From Sphingomonadales bacterium (GTDB lineage: Bacteria > Pseudomonadota > Alphaproteobacteria > Sphingomonadales > Sphingomonadaceae): 11,591 bases of DNA. The position numbers were made by a program, and so were the translations under genes. The notes under the pieces are model-generated. The model had not been told where the DNA came from and made no database searches. It saw only the letters and a program-made list of their open reading frames with translations. The stretch lies in NCBI GenBank assembly GCA_017304125.1, contig JAFKLV010000282.1, forward strand, positions 1 to 11,591, read 5' to 3'. Of the stretch, positions 1 to 6,109 are shown piece after piece. Numbering within the stretch: position 1 is the stretch's first letter; each line of letters opens with the position of its first letter.

Positions 1-243
1 ATCGAGGAAGGCTCGGTCGGCGGGTTCGGCGCGCATGTGCTGACGCTGGCCTCCGACACCGGGCTGATCGATGCCGGGCTCAAGCTCAGGACGATGCGGC
101 TGCCCGATCGCTTCCAGGATCAGGACAGCCCGGGCGCCCAATATGCCGAAGCCGGCCTCGACGCCGACCATATCGTCAATACCATCCTCAAAACCTTGAG
201 GTGGAACCAGACCGGCGCGGTCGAGGAACGTCTGCGTTCATGA
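1..243 (+). CDS. dxs: 1-deoxy-D-xylulose-5-phosphate synthase, C-terminal end (partial)
   Basis: This is the last 80 codons of a gene that begins before the window; the reading frame is open from base 1 to the TGA at 241-243. The start reads IEEGSVGGFGAHVL, which matches the conserved C-terminal-domain segment of DXS, followed by LPDRFQDQDSP and YAEAGLDADHIV, also typical of the DXS tail. DXS is a cytoplasmic thiamine-diphosphate enzyme that condenses pyruvate with glyceraldehyde-3-phosphate in the first step of the MEP isoprenoid pathway. The catalytic and thiamine-binding parts lie outside the window, so completeness cannot be judged. Its stop codon overlaps the next start in an ATGA arrangement, which suggests it is translated from one message with the DUF2141 gene and hpnN. 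The link makes sense because hopanoids are made from MEP-derived isoprenoids. The frame and family are clear; other thiamine-dependent enzymes with a transketolase C-terminal domain are less likely. Confidence 0.9.
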   Translation: MEEGSVGGFGAHVLTLASDTGLIDAGLKLRTMRLPDRFQDQDSPGAQYAEAGLDADHIVNTILKTLRWNQTGAVEERLRS

Positions 244-698
244 AGCCATTGCTGCTTGCCCCGATTGCCCTGCTCCTGCTCTCCGCCGCCGCTCCGTCCG
301 AGCCGGCGCGCGGCGTGCTGACGATCGACGTCGGCAATGTCCGCGCCGCATCCGGGCTGGTGCAGGTCGACGTCTGCCCGGAAGCGAAATTCCTCAAGGA
401 AGATTGCCCGTGGTCGGGCAATGCCCGCGCGCGGCTCGGCACCACGCGGGTGACGATCGGCAATTTGCCGCCCGGTCATTATGCCGTGCAGGCCTATCTC
501 GACGAAAATAGCAACGGCAAGGTCGACCGCGGGCTGTTCGGCATCCCCAAGGAGGGGATCGGCTTTTCGAACGACGCCAAGATCCGGCTCGGGCCGCCGA
601 AATTCGCCGACGCGGCCTTTGCCTTCAACGGCCACAGCCACACGATCGCGTTTCAGTTGCGGTATTTCATGGGCGCGAAAGGGCCGCCCGCGCGGTGA
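240..698 (+). CDS. Small exported DUF2141 family protein
   Basis: The product is 152 residues. The ATG at 240 is chosen because it overlaps the dxs stop (ATGA) and opens directly into a signal peptide: MKPLL, a leucine/alanine core, then a likely cleavage after an Ala near residue 19-23. The mature part matches the DUF2141 pattern: a beta-rich opening (GVLTIDVGNV), GNLPPGHYAVQAYLDENSNG around residues 75-95, then RGLFGIPKEGIGFSNDA and GPPKFADAAF. The DENSNGKVD stretch resembles a calcium-binding loop (D-x-N-x-N-G-x-x-D). Two cysteines eleven residues apart (VCPE, DCPW) could form a disulphide, which fits an exported protein. The family has no established function. Its stop shares one base with the hpnN ATG (TGATG), so it is probably translationally coupled to dxs before it and hpnN after it. 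A periplasmic role alongside HpnN is an inference only. Confidence 0.85.
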   Translation: MKPLLLAPIALLLLSAAAPSEPARGVLTIDVGNVRAASGLVQVDVCPEAKFLKEDCPWSGNARARLGTTRVTIGNLPPGHYAVQAYLDENSNGKVDRGLFGIPKEGIGFSNDAKIRLGPPKFADAAFAFNGHSHTIAFQLRYFMGAKGPPAR

Positions 699-3304
699 TG
701 CAGCGTTCCCCGGTTGCCGGCCTCGTTGCCGCGAGCGTGCGGCGTCCGTGGCTGACGATCGTCGGCGCGGTGATCCTGGCGGCGCTGGCGCTGGTGGTGG
801 TGGTCGAGCGGTTCGCGATGACCACCGATACCGCCGCGCTGATCTCCCCCGATGTCGACTGGCGGCGGCAGGAACGCGCGATGGAGGCCGCCTTCCCGCA
901 GCTGACCGACGCGATGCTGATCATGGTCGACGGCGCCACCCCCGAGCTGGCCGAGGACGGCGCGGCACGGCTTGAAGCGCGGCTGGGCGAAGACAAAGCG
1001 CATTTCCGCCGCGTCACCCGCCCCGACGGCGGCGACTATTTCGCGCGTCAGGGGCTGTTGTTCGGCAGCGAAAAGGAGGTGCGCGACGCCACCGCGGCGT
1101 TGGTCGAGGCGCAGCCGATGCTCGGCCCGCTCGCCGCCGACCCCAGCCTGCGCGGCGTCGCGGGCGCGCTGTCGACGATGGCCGACGGCGTCGCGGCGGG
1201 GCAGGTATCGCTCGATCGCATCGACAAGCCGATCCGCGCGCTGGCCGACGCGACCGACGGCGTATTGCAGGGCCATCCCGCGCCCTTTTCGTGGCAGCGG
1301 CTGTTCGCCAGCAGCGGCGGCGCGCTCGCCCCGCCGACCCGCCGGCTGGTGCTGGTCCAGCCGGTCCTCGATCACAGCGATTTGATGCCCGGCGAGGCGG
1401 CGACCGACGCGGTGCATGCCGCAGCCGGCGCATTGGGGCTCGACGCGGCGCATGGCGTCCGGGTCCAGCTGACCGGCGAGGTGCCGCTGGCGGACGAGGA
1501 ATTCGCCAGCCTGCGCGAGAATATCGGGCTGGTCGGCGCGGTGATGCTGGCGGCGATGCTGATCACCTTGTGGTTCGCGACGCGATCGGTGCGGCTGGTC
1601 GCGGCGATCCTCGGGACGATCGTGCTCGGGCTGATCCTGACCATGGCGGCGGGGCTGCTCGCGGTCGGGCGGTTCAATGTGATCTCGGTCGCCTTCATTC
1701 CCTTGTTCGTCGGGCTGGGGGTCGATTTCGGCATCCAGTTATGCGTTCGCTACAATGCCGAGCGGGTCGAGGGTGCGGCGCCCGACGCGGCGATGCAGCA
1801 GGCCGCGGTGGCGCTCGGCGCGCCGCTGACGCTCGCCGCCGGCGCGATCTTCCTCGGCTTCGGCGCCTTCCTGCCGACCGATTATATCGGCATCGCCGAA
1901 CTGGGGCTGATCGCCGGGATCGGCATGGTGATCGCGCTCGCACTGAGCGCGACCCTGCTCCCCGCCTTGGTGATCGTGTTCCGCCCGGATCGCCCGCGCG
2001 GCGAGGTCGGCTTCGCCGCGCTCGCGCCGATCGACCGGCTGCTCGAGCGTCGCCGCGGCGCGGTGCTCTGGGCGTTCGTCGTCGCATTGATCGTCAGCAT
2101 CGCATTGCTGCCGTGGGCGTCGTTCGACTTCAACCCGCTCCACCTGCGCGATCCGGCCGCGCCGTCGATGCGCGCGCTGGCCGATCTGACCCGCGATCCC
2201 GATCGCACCCCGAACACGATCGACGTCCTCGCCCGCAACACCAGTGAAGCGCAGGCGCTGACCCGCAAGCTCGCCGCTTTGCCGGAAGTTTCGCATGTCG
2301 TGTCGCTCGACAGTTTCGTGCCCGAGGATCAGCCGGCCAAGCTCGCGCTGATCCAGGACGCCGCATTGTTGCTCGACGTGACGATCAACCCGCTCGACAC
2401 CGCCGCGCCGCCGAGCGACGCCGAGATGGTCGCCGCGCTCACGCAAAGCGCGACCCGGCTGCGCGAGGTCTCCGCCAACAACCAGACGCCCGGCGCACGC
2501 GATGCCCAGCGGCTGGCGGCGCTGTTCGATCAGCTGGCGCAGGCCGCGCCCGCCAAGCGCGCGGCGCTCAACGCGACGCTCGCCAAACCGCTCGGGGTGA
2601 TGCTCGATCAGGTGCGCACCGCCTTGCAGGCCGCGCCGATGACGCGTGCCGATCTGCCGCCCGATCTGGTGCGCGGCTGGGCGGCGCCCGACGGGCGGGT
2701 GCGGCTACAGGTCTTCCCCAGCGGCAACAGCAACGACAATCAGGTGATCAGCCGCTTCCGCGACGCGGTGGCCGGGGTGACGCCCTCGATCTCGGGCCTG
2801 CCGGTGGGCACGCAGGCGGCGGCGGGGACGATCGCCGGCGCCTTCGTCCGCGCCGGGGTGCTCGCGTTCCTCTTGGTCAGCGCCTTGTTGTTCGCGGTGC
2901 TGCGTGACGTGCGTGAGGTGGCGTTCACGCTTGCGCCGGTGGTGCTGTCGATCTTCCTGACGTTGGGGAGCTGCGTGCTGATCGGCCAGCCGATCAATTT
3001 CGCCAATATCATCGCCTTCCCGTTGCTGTTCGGGGTCGGCGTCGCCTTCCACATCTATTTCGTGATGGCGTGGCGCGCGGGGGCGACCGGGCTGCTGCAA
3101 TCGAGCCTCGCGCGCGCCGTGCTGTTCAGCGCGCTCGCCACCGGCACCGCCTTCGGCAGCCTGTGGCTGTCGCATCATCCGGGGACCGCCAGCATGGGCG
3201 AAATCCTCATGATCTCGCTGATCTGGACCCTGATCTGCGCGCTGATCTTCGAGCCCGCGCTGCTCGGGCCGCCTAACCCCGTGCGAGCTGACGCGCCTCG
3301 CTGA
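698..3304 (+). CDS. hpnN: HpnN, RND/MMPL-family hopanoid transporter
   Basis: An 868-residue inner-membrane transporter with two similar halves. A membrane segment near residues 19-38 is followed by a long periplasmic region (about 40-270), a cluster of membrane segments (about 275-430), a further one near 455-472, a second periplasmic region, and a final cluster from about 725 to 855. The fourth-helix motif of the first half, GLGVDFGIQ, holds Asp343; the matching place in the second half, GVGVAFHIY, has Ala783. HpnN in Rhodopseudomonas is known to be needed for hopanoid movement to the outer membrane. ATG 698 is preferred over GTG 695 because it gives a one-base overlap with the upstream stop (TGATG); the choice changes only one residue. 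It is the third gene of the dxs-DUF2141-hpnN run, and its last 32 bases overlap the end of hpnL on the other strand. No hpnM (MlaC-like partner) is visible next to it. Confidence 0.93.
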   Translation: MQRSPVAGLVAASVRRPWLTIVGAVILAALALVVVVERFAMTTDTAALISPDVDWRRQERAMEAAFPQLTDAMLIMVDGATPELAEDGAARLEARLGEDKAHFRRVTRPDGGDYFARQGLLFGSEKEVRDATAALVEAQPMLGPLAADPSLRGVAGALSTMADGVAAGQVSLDRIDKPIRALADATDGVLQGHPAPFSWQRLFASSGGALAPPTRRLVLVQPVLDHSDLMPGEAATDAVHAAAGALGLDAAHGVRVQLTGEVPLADEEFASLRENIGLVGAVMLAAMLITLWFATRSVRLVAAILGTIVLGLILTMAAGLLAVGRFNVISVAFIPLFVGLGVDFGIQLCVRYNAERVEGAAPDAAMQQAAVALGAPLTLAAGAIFLGFGAFLPTDYIGIAELGLIAGIGMVIALALSATLLPALVIVFRPDRPRGEVGFAALAPIDRLLERRRGAVLWAFVVALIVSIALLPWASFDFNPLHLRDPAAPSMRALADLTRDPDRTPNTIDVLARNTSEAQALTRKLAALPEVSHVVSLDSFVPEDQPAKLALIQDAALLLDVTINPLDTAAPPSDAEMVAALTQSATRLREVSANNQTPGARDAQRLAALFDQLAQAAPAKRAALNATLAKPLGVMLDQVRTALQAAPMTRADLPPDLVRGWAAPDGRVRLQVFPSGNSNDNQVISRFRDAVAGVTPSISGLPVGTQAAAGTIAGAFVRAGVLAFLLVSALLFAVLRDVREVAFTLAPVVLSIFLTLGSCVLIGQPINFANIIAFPLLFGVGVAFHIYFVMAWRAGATGLLQSSLARAVLFSALATGTAFGSLWLSHHPGTASMGEILMISLIWTLICALIFEPALLGPPNPVRADAPR

Positions 3305-4250
3305 GCTGCCACGCGAGCAGCGTCGGCACCCCGATCGCCAGATCGCGCGCGCGCTTCGCCAGCGACAGCGCCAGCGCGCTTTCCGCTGGCAGGCCGAACA
3401 ACGGCCCGGCGAGCGCATAGGCCGCTTCCTGCACCCCCAATGCGCCGGGGATGAAGAAGGCCACGCTGCGCAAGGTGAAGATCAGGCTTTCGAGCGACAG
3501 CATGTCGAGCAGCGAGATCGGCACCCCCATCAGTCGCAGCACCAGCCACGCCCCCGCCCCGCTCGCCACCCAGGCGGCGAGGTTAAACCCGAACGCCAGC
3601 GCGACCCGCCCGCGCCGCGCGTAAATGCCCGCCAGCTCGGCGCGAATTTCCTCCAGCGCGCCCCGGCCGGCCGGCACGAAACGCCCCGCGATCTTCGCGG
3701 TCAGCTCCAGCGCGGTGCGTTGCCCGGCGAAGAAGGCGAGGATGATCGTCACCATCACCGCAGTCCCGCCGAGGATCGGCCCGCGCAGCGCCACCGCCGC
3801 GCCGTCGCCGATCAGCAGCGAGGCCATCAGCGCCAGCCCGAACAGGGTATAGGCAAGCTGCGCCGCCATTTCGGTGGTCATATCGACCACCAGCGAGCCA
3901 TAGACGCGCGGCACCGGAATCCGCGCGACGGTCAGTGTCCGCGCACCGATCACCACCCCGCCAAGCTGCGAGAAGGGCAACAGGTCCGACACCGCCTCGC
4001 GCACCATCCGCGCCCAGGAGAACAGCCCGAGCCGCTCGACCCCCGCGCCCGGCGCCGCCGCGAGCCACGCCGCGCCGAGCAGCACGAAGGTGCCGAGCGA
4101 CCAGCCGCAGAACAGCAGGAAACCACCGATGCCGATACGCTTCGCGACCGACACGACATCGGCAAGGCCGGTTGCCCCGAAGGTCCATACAGCGACCGCC
4201 AGCCCGGCGATCGTCGCCAGCAGCAGGCCGGCGCGTGCGTATCCGTTCAG
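3273..4250 (-). CDS. hpnL: HpnL, hopanoid-associated integral membrane protein (flippase-like)
   Basis: A polytopic membrane protein of the lysylphosphatidylglycerol-synthase transmembrane / UPF0104 type, as in HpnL. The motif region SDLLPFSQLGGVVIGART and the later LLDMLSLESLIFTLRSVAFFIPGALGV are characteristic. The first conventional start (GTG at 4154) gives 293 residues and cuts off a coding segment that reads NGYARAGLLLATIAGLAVAVW, which looks like the expected first membrane helix. The frame stays open upstream but holds no ATG, GTG or TTG. A CTG at 4250-4248 overlaps the stop of the preceding gene (CTGA, same geometry as the ATGA overlaps elsewhere here) and has GGGAG seven bases upstream, so I take CTG as the start: 325 residues, the usual HpnL size. 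The biochemical role is unproven; a lipid-flipping function for a hopanoid intermediate is inferred from family and context. The family call is strong, the start less so. Confidence 0.85.
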   Translation of the reverse strand: MNGYARAGLLLATIAGLAVAVWTFGATGLADVVSVAKRIGIGGFLLFCGWSLGTFVLLGAAWLAAAPGAGVERLGLFSWARMVREAVSDLLPFSQLGGVVIGARTLTVARIPVPRVYGSLVVDMTTEMAAQLAYTLFGLALMASLLIGDGAAVALRGPILGGTAVMVTIILAFFAGQRTALELTAKIAGRFVPAGRGALEEIRAELAGIYARRGRVALAFGFNLAAWVASGAGAWLVLRLMGVPISLLDMLSLESLIFTLRSVAFFIPGALGVQEAAYALAGPLFGLPAESALALSLAKRARDLAIGVPTLLAWQLSEARQLARG

Positions 4251-5155
4251 GCCGGCTCTCCCGCCGGCTTGGGCTTGCCCATGAATTTGAGCGCGAGCCG
4301 CATCATCGCCGGCACGAAGCGCGGGCGGATCAGCCGCTGGTCGTAAGGCGCGAGCCGCCGGTCGTTCTCCGACAGGCAGATGCTGGCGAGTTCGGGAAAG
4401 GTCACTTCCACCCCCAGCTCCTTCGAGCCGTTGAGGGTGAAATTATTCTCCTGCGCCTTGGTGTTGTCGCCCATGCCCTTGGCCATGTCGATCCGTTCCC
4501 AGATCAGGAACAGCCACACCACGATCACCTTCGCCTCGAAATAGGGCCGGCGCCACCACGGCATATTGCGCCGCCACCACGCCACCCAGTTGACGAAGAA
4601 CAGGATATGCCGTCCTTCCTCGCGCATCACCGGCTCGAACGTGTCGATCAGCTCGGGCGGGAAGAAGCCGGTGTCCTTGGCGAGCTTGAACAGCCCGAAG
4701 CCGAAGAAACTGTCGATACACTCCGAATAGCCCGAGCGCATGAACGCCCATTCGGCGTCCTTGGGCTTGATATAATCGGGCTCGGGCTCAAGTTCGATGC
4801 CATAGGATTGCACCATATCGGCGAGCACCACCTTGTGGCGGCGCTCCTCGAAGGCATCCATCTCGACCGCGGATTTGAGCAGCGGATCGCGCACCGTTTC
4901 GCCGAACGTCTTGACGAACAGCCCGGTGCGCCCCTCGGTCTGCACCGCCATGTCCCAGATCGGCAGCGAGACGATCTTGTCGCGCGTCGCGGGCTCCAGC
5001 TCGGGCCAGTCGATCAGCGCCGGGCGATAGGGATCATGCGTATCGAGGATCATCCGGCTGAACAGCATCAGATGCTCGGGGCTGCCGAGCCGCACCGGCC
5101 CGACCGGGAGCGGCGCGCTGCTGTCGAACTCTCCCCAATCGGGCACGAGATTCAT
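4247..5155 (-). CDS. Ferritin-like di-iron protein in the hopanoid operon, function unknown
   Basis: A 302-residue protein with a full set of ferritin-like di-iron ligands: Glu74 (TEGRTG), Glu104 and His107 (EERRH), Glu145 (SECID), and Glu180 and His183 (EEGRH). This is the E...ExxH...E...ExxH pattern of non-haem di-iron carboxylate proteins such as oxygenases, desaturases and aldehyde-deformylating oxygenases. A very hydrophobic aromatic stretch follows (WVAWWRRNMPWWRR, then VIVVWLFLIWE, about 190-220), which could be an extra helix or a membrane contact. There is no signal peptide. ATG 5155 is chosen over GTG 5158 because GAGG sits seven bases before it. The gene lies nine bases after hpnK and overlaps hpnL by four bases, so it is an integral part of the operon. 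It is not one of the lettered Hpn proteins with a known reaction. An oxidative step on a hopanoid or its head group is inferred; iron storage or an electron-transfer role cannot be excluded. Confidence 0.88.
   Translation of the reverse strand: MNLVPDWGEFDSSAPLPVGPVRLGSPEHLMLFSRMILDTHDPYRPALIDWPELEPATRDKIVSLPIWDMAVQTEGRTGLFVKTFGETVRDPLLKSAVEMDAFEERRHKVVLADMVQSYGIELEPEPDYIKPKDAEWAFMRSGYSECIDSFFGFGLFKLAKDTGFFPPELIDTFEPVMREEGRHILFFVNWVAWWRRNMPWWRRPYFEAKVIVVWLFLIWERIDMAKGMGDNTKAQENNFTLNGSKELGVEVTFPELASICLSENDRRLAPYDQRLIRPRFVPAMMRLALKFMGKPKPAGEPA
4258..4262 (-). promoter_or_regulatory. Shine-Dalgarno sequence supporting the CTG start of hpnL
   Basis: On the minus strand the bases read GGGAG, lie inside the end of the ferritin-like gene and end seven bases before the CTG at 4250. 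The GTG at 4154 has no comparable purine run at that distance. This is part of the case for the non-standard start. Confidence 0.5.
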
Positions 5156-5162
5156 CACTTTA

Positions 5163-5166
5163 CCTC
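5163..5166 (-). promoter_or_regulatory. Shine-Dalgarno sequence deciding the start of the ferritin-like gene
   Basis: GAGG on the minus strand overlaps the hpnK stop codon (TGAGG) and stands seven bases from ATG 5155 but only four from GTG 5158. It therefore favours the ATG and suggests re-initiation by ribosomes finishing hpnK. Confidence 0.6.
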
Positions 5167-6007
5167 AGGCGAAATCGGCAAAACGGCCGAGCGCGATCCT
5201 CTCGCGCGTAATCAGCGACGGCGCAAGCGCATCGGTCAGCGCGGCAAGCTCGCCGGGATAATCGTAACCGGGCGCGGCACCGGCGTAGCTGCCGGTCGCG
5301 GGGTGGGTGTAGATCTCGCTCAGCCCCTCGGGGAGATGTTCGAGCAGCCCCCTCACTCGCGCCGCAGTCATCGCCCCCGACCAGGCGAGACCGAAGACGT
5401 GATCGGGCGCGACCATCCCCGCGGCGCGCATCCGCCGGCGCACCAGCCTGGCCCAGACGGTCTCGATCCGCGGGCCGGACGCACCGCCCTCGATCGCACC
5501 GATCACCGCGCGATCCTCGATCGGCGCGCGCACCGATTTCATCCCGAAGCGCCGCCCGACCCTGAGGATCGTCCCCGCGATCGTCGGGTGGAGATGGTAA
5601 TGTTTATGCGCGTTGACGTGATCGAGCGGCAGCCCGGTCGCGGCAAAGGCGGCGAATTGCGCCTCGACCTCAGCTGCGAGCTGGCGCCGCGCGGCGGGGG
5701 AGGCGAAAATCCGCGCCCCGGTCCGCGCCATATCGGTGCGGAAATTGCCGTCGCTCGCGACCAGCGCGGGCAAGCGCTCGGGGGGCAGTATCGGCCGCCC
5801 CTCGACCAGCACGATATGAAGGCCGACGCCGAGCGTCGGCATCGCCTTCGCCCGCGCCACCGCATCCGCCGCGGCATCGCCCGCCACCATCAGGCTGGCA
5901 GCGGTCAGGATGCCGTGGCGGTGCGCCTGCTCGACCGCTTCGTTGACCTCGATCGATGCGCCGAAATCGTCTGCAGTGACGACGAGCTGCTTCTCTTTCA
6001 CCGTCAT
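5165..6007 (-). CDS. hpnK: HpnK, YdjC-like deacetylase for BHT-N-acetylglucosamine
   Basis: A 280-residue member of the YdjC/ChbG carbohydrate deacetylase family. The metal and active-site signatures are present: TADDFG (Asp13-Asp14), GLHIVLVEGRP (His64) and VNAHKHYHLHP (His134, His136, His138). Work in Burkholderia showed that HpnK removes the acetyl group from BHT-N-acetylglucosamine made by HpnI, giving BHT glucosamine, the substrate for HpnJ. The protein must start within a few residues of LVVTADDFG because this is the first strand of the fold. The first start, ATG 6007, lies inside the terminus of an 86-bp inverted repeat, and GTG 6001 two codons later sits at its very edge. Neither has a good ribosome-binding site. 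This is the only place in the minus-strand operon with a gap (102 bases), and the repeat fills most of it. Family assignment is strong; the exact start is uncertain. Confidence 0.92.
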   Translation of the reverse strand: MTVKEKQLVVTADDFGASIEVNEAVEQAHRHGILTAASLMVAGDAAADAVARAKAMPTLGVGLHIVLVEGRPILPPERLPALVASDGNFRTDMARTGARIFASPAARRQLAAEVEAQFAAFAATGLPLDHVNAHKHYHLHPTIAGTILRVGRRFGMKSVRAPIEDRAVIGAIEGGASGPRIETVWARLVRRRMRAAGMVAPDHVFGLAWSGAMTAARVRGLLEHLPEGLSEIYTHPATGSYAGAAPGYDYPGELAALTDALAPSLITRERIALGRFADFA

Positions 6008-6086
6008 GCCGGGCTCGACCCGGCATCCAGAGCCACAAACACCGTCGCCTGCGGCTCTGGATGCCGGATCAAGTCCGGCATGACGG
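6001..6086. repeat. 86-bp inverted-repeat element between hpnJ and hpnK
   Basis: Two 34-base arms (6001-6034 and 6053-6086) are inverse complements at 31 of 34 positions and are separated by an 18-base loop. Both ends read GGCATGACGG / CCGTCATGCC. Each arm also contains an internal palindromic core (GCCGG...CCGGC). The design and ends match the dispersed REP-like intergenic elements I know from sphingomonad and related alphaproteobacterial genomes; the family match is from memory. RNA from either strand could form a very stable hairpin. The element overlaps the hpnK start codon. Confidence 0.85.
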
Positions 6087-6109
6087 CAGAAGGTAGAAGC
6101 ACGTCAGGA

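Noticed and set aside
653..1453. Minus-strand open frame opposite the DUF2141 gene and hpnN
   Set aside because: The product is arginine- and glutamine-rich with no domain and is fully explained as a shadow of hpnN.
3273..4154. hpnL starting at GTG 4154
   Set aside because: This loses the expected first membrane helix, leaves about 93 bases of helix-coding sequence unexplained and lacks a ribosome-binding site; CTG 4250 fits better.
6001..6086. CRISPR unit or intrinsic terminator
   Set aside because: It is a single inverted repeat with no direct repeats or spacers, and no T-run follows the hairpin on either strand.
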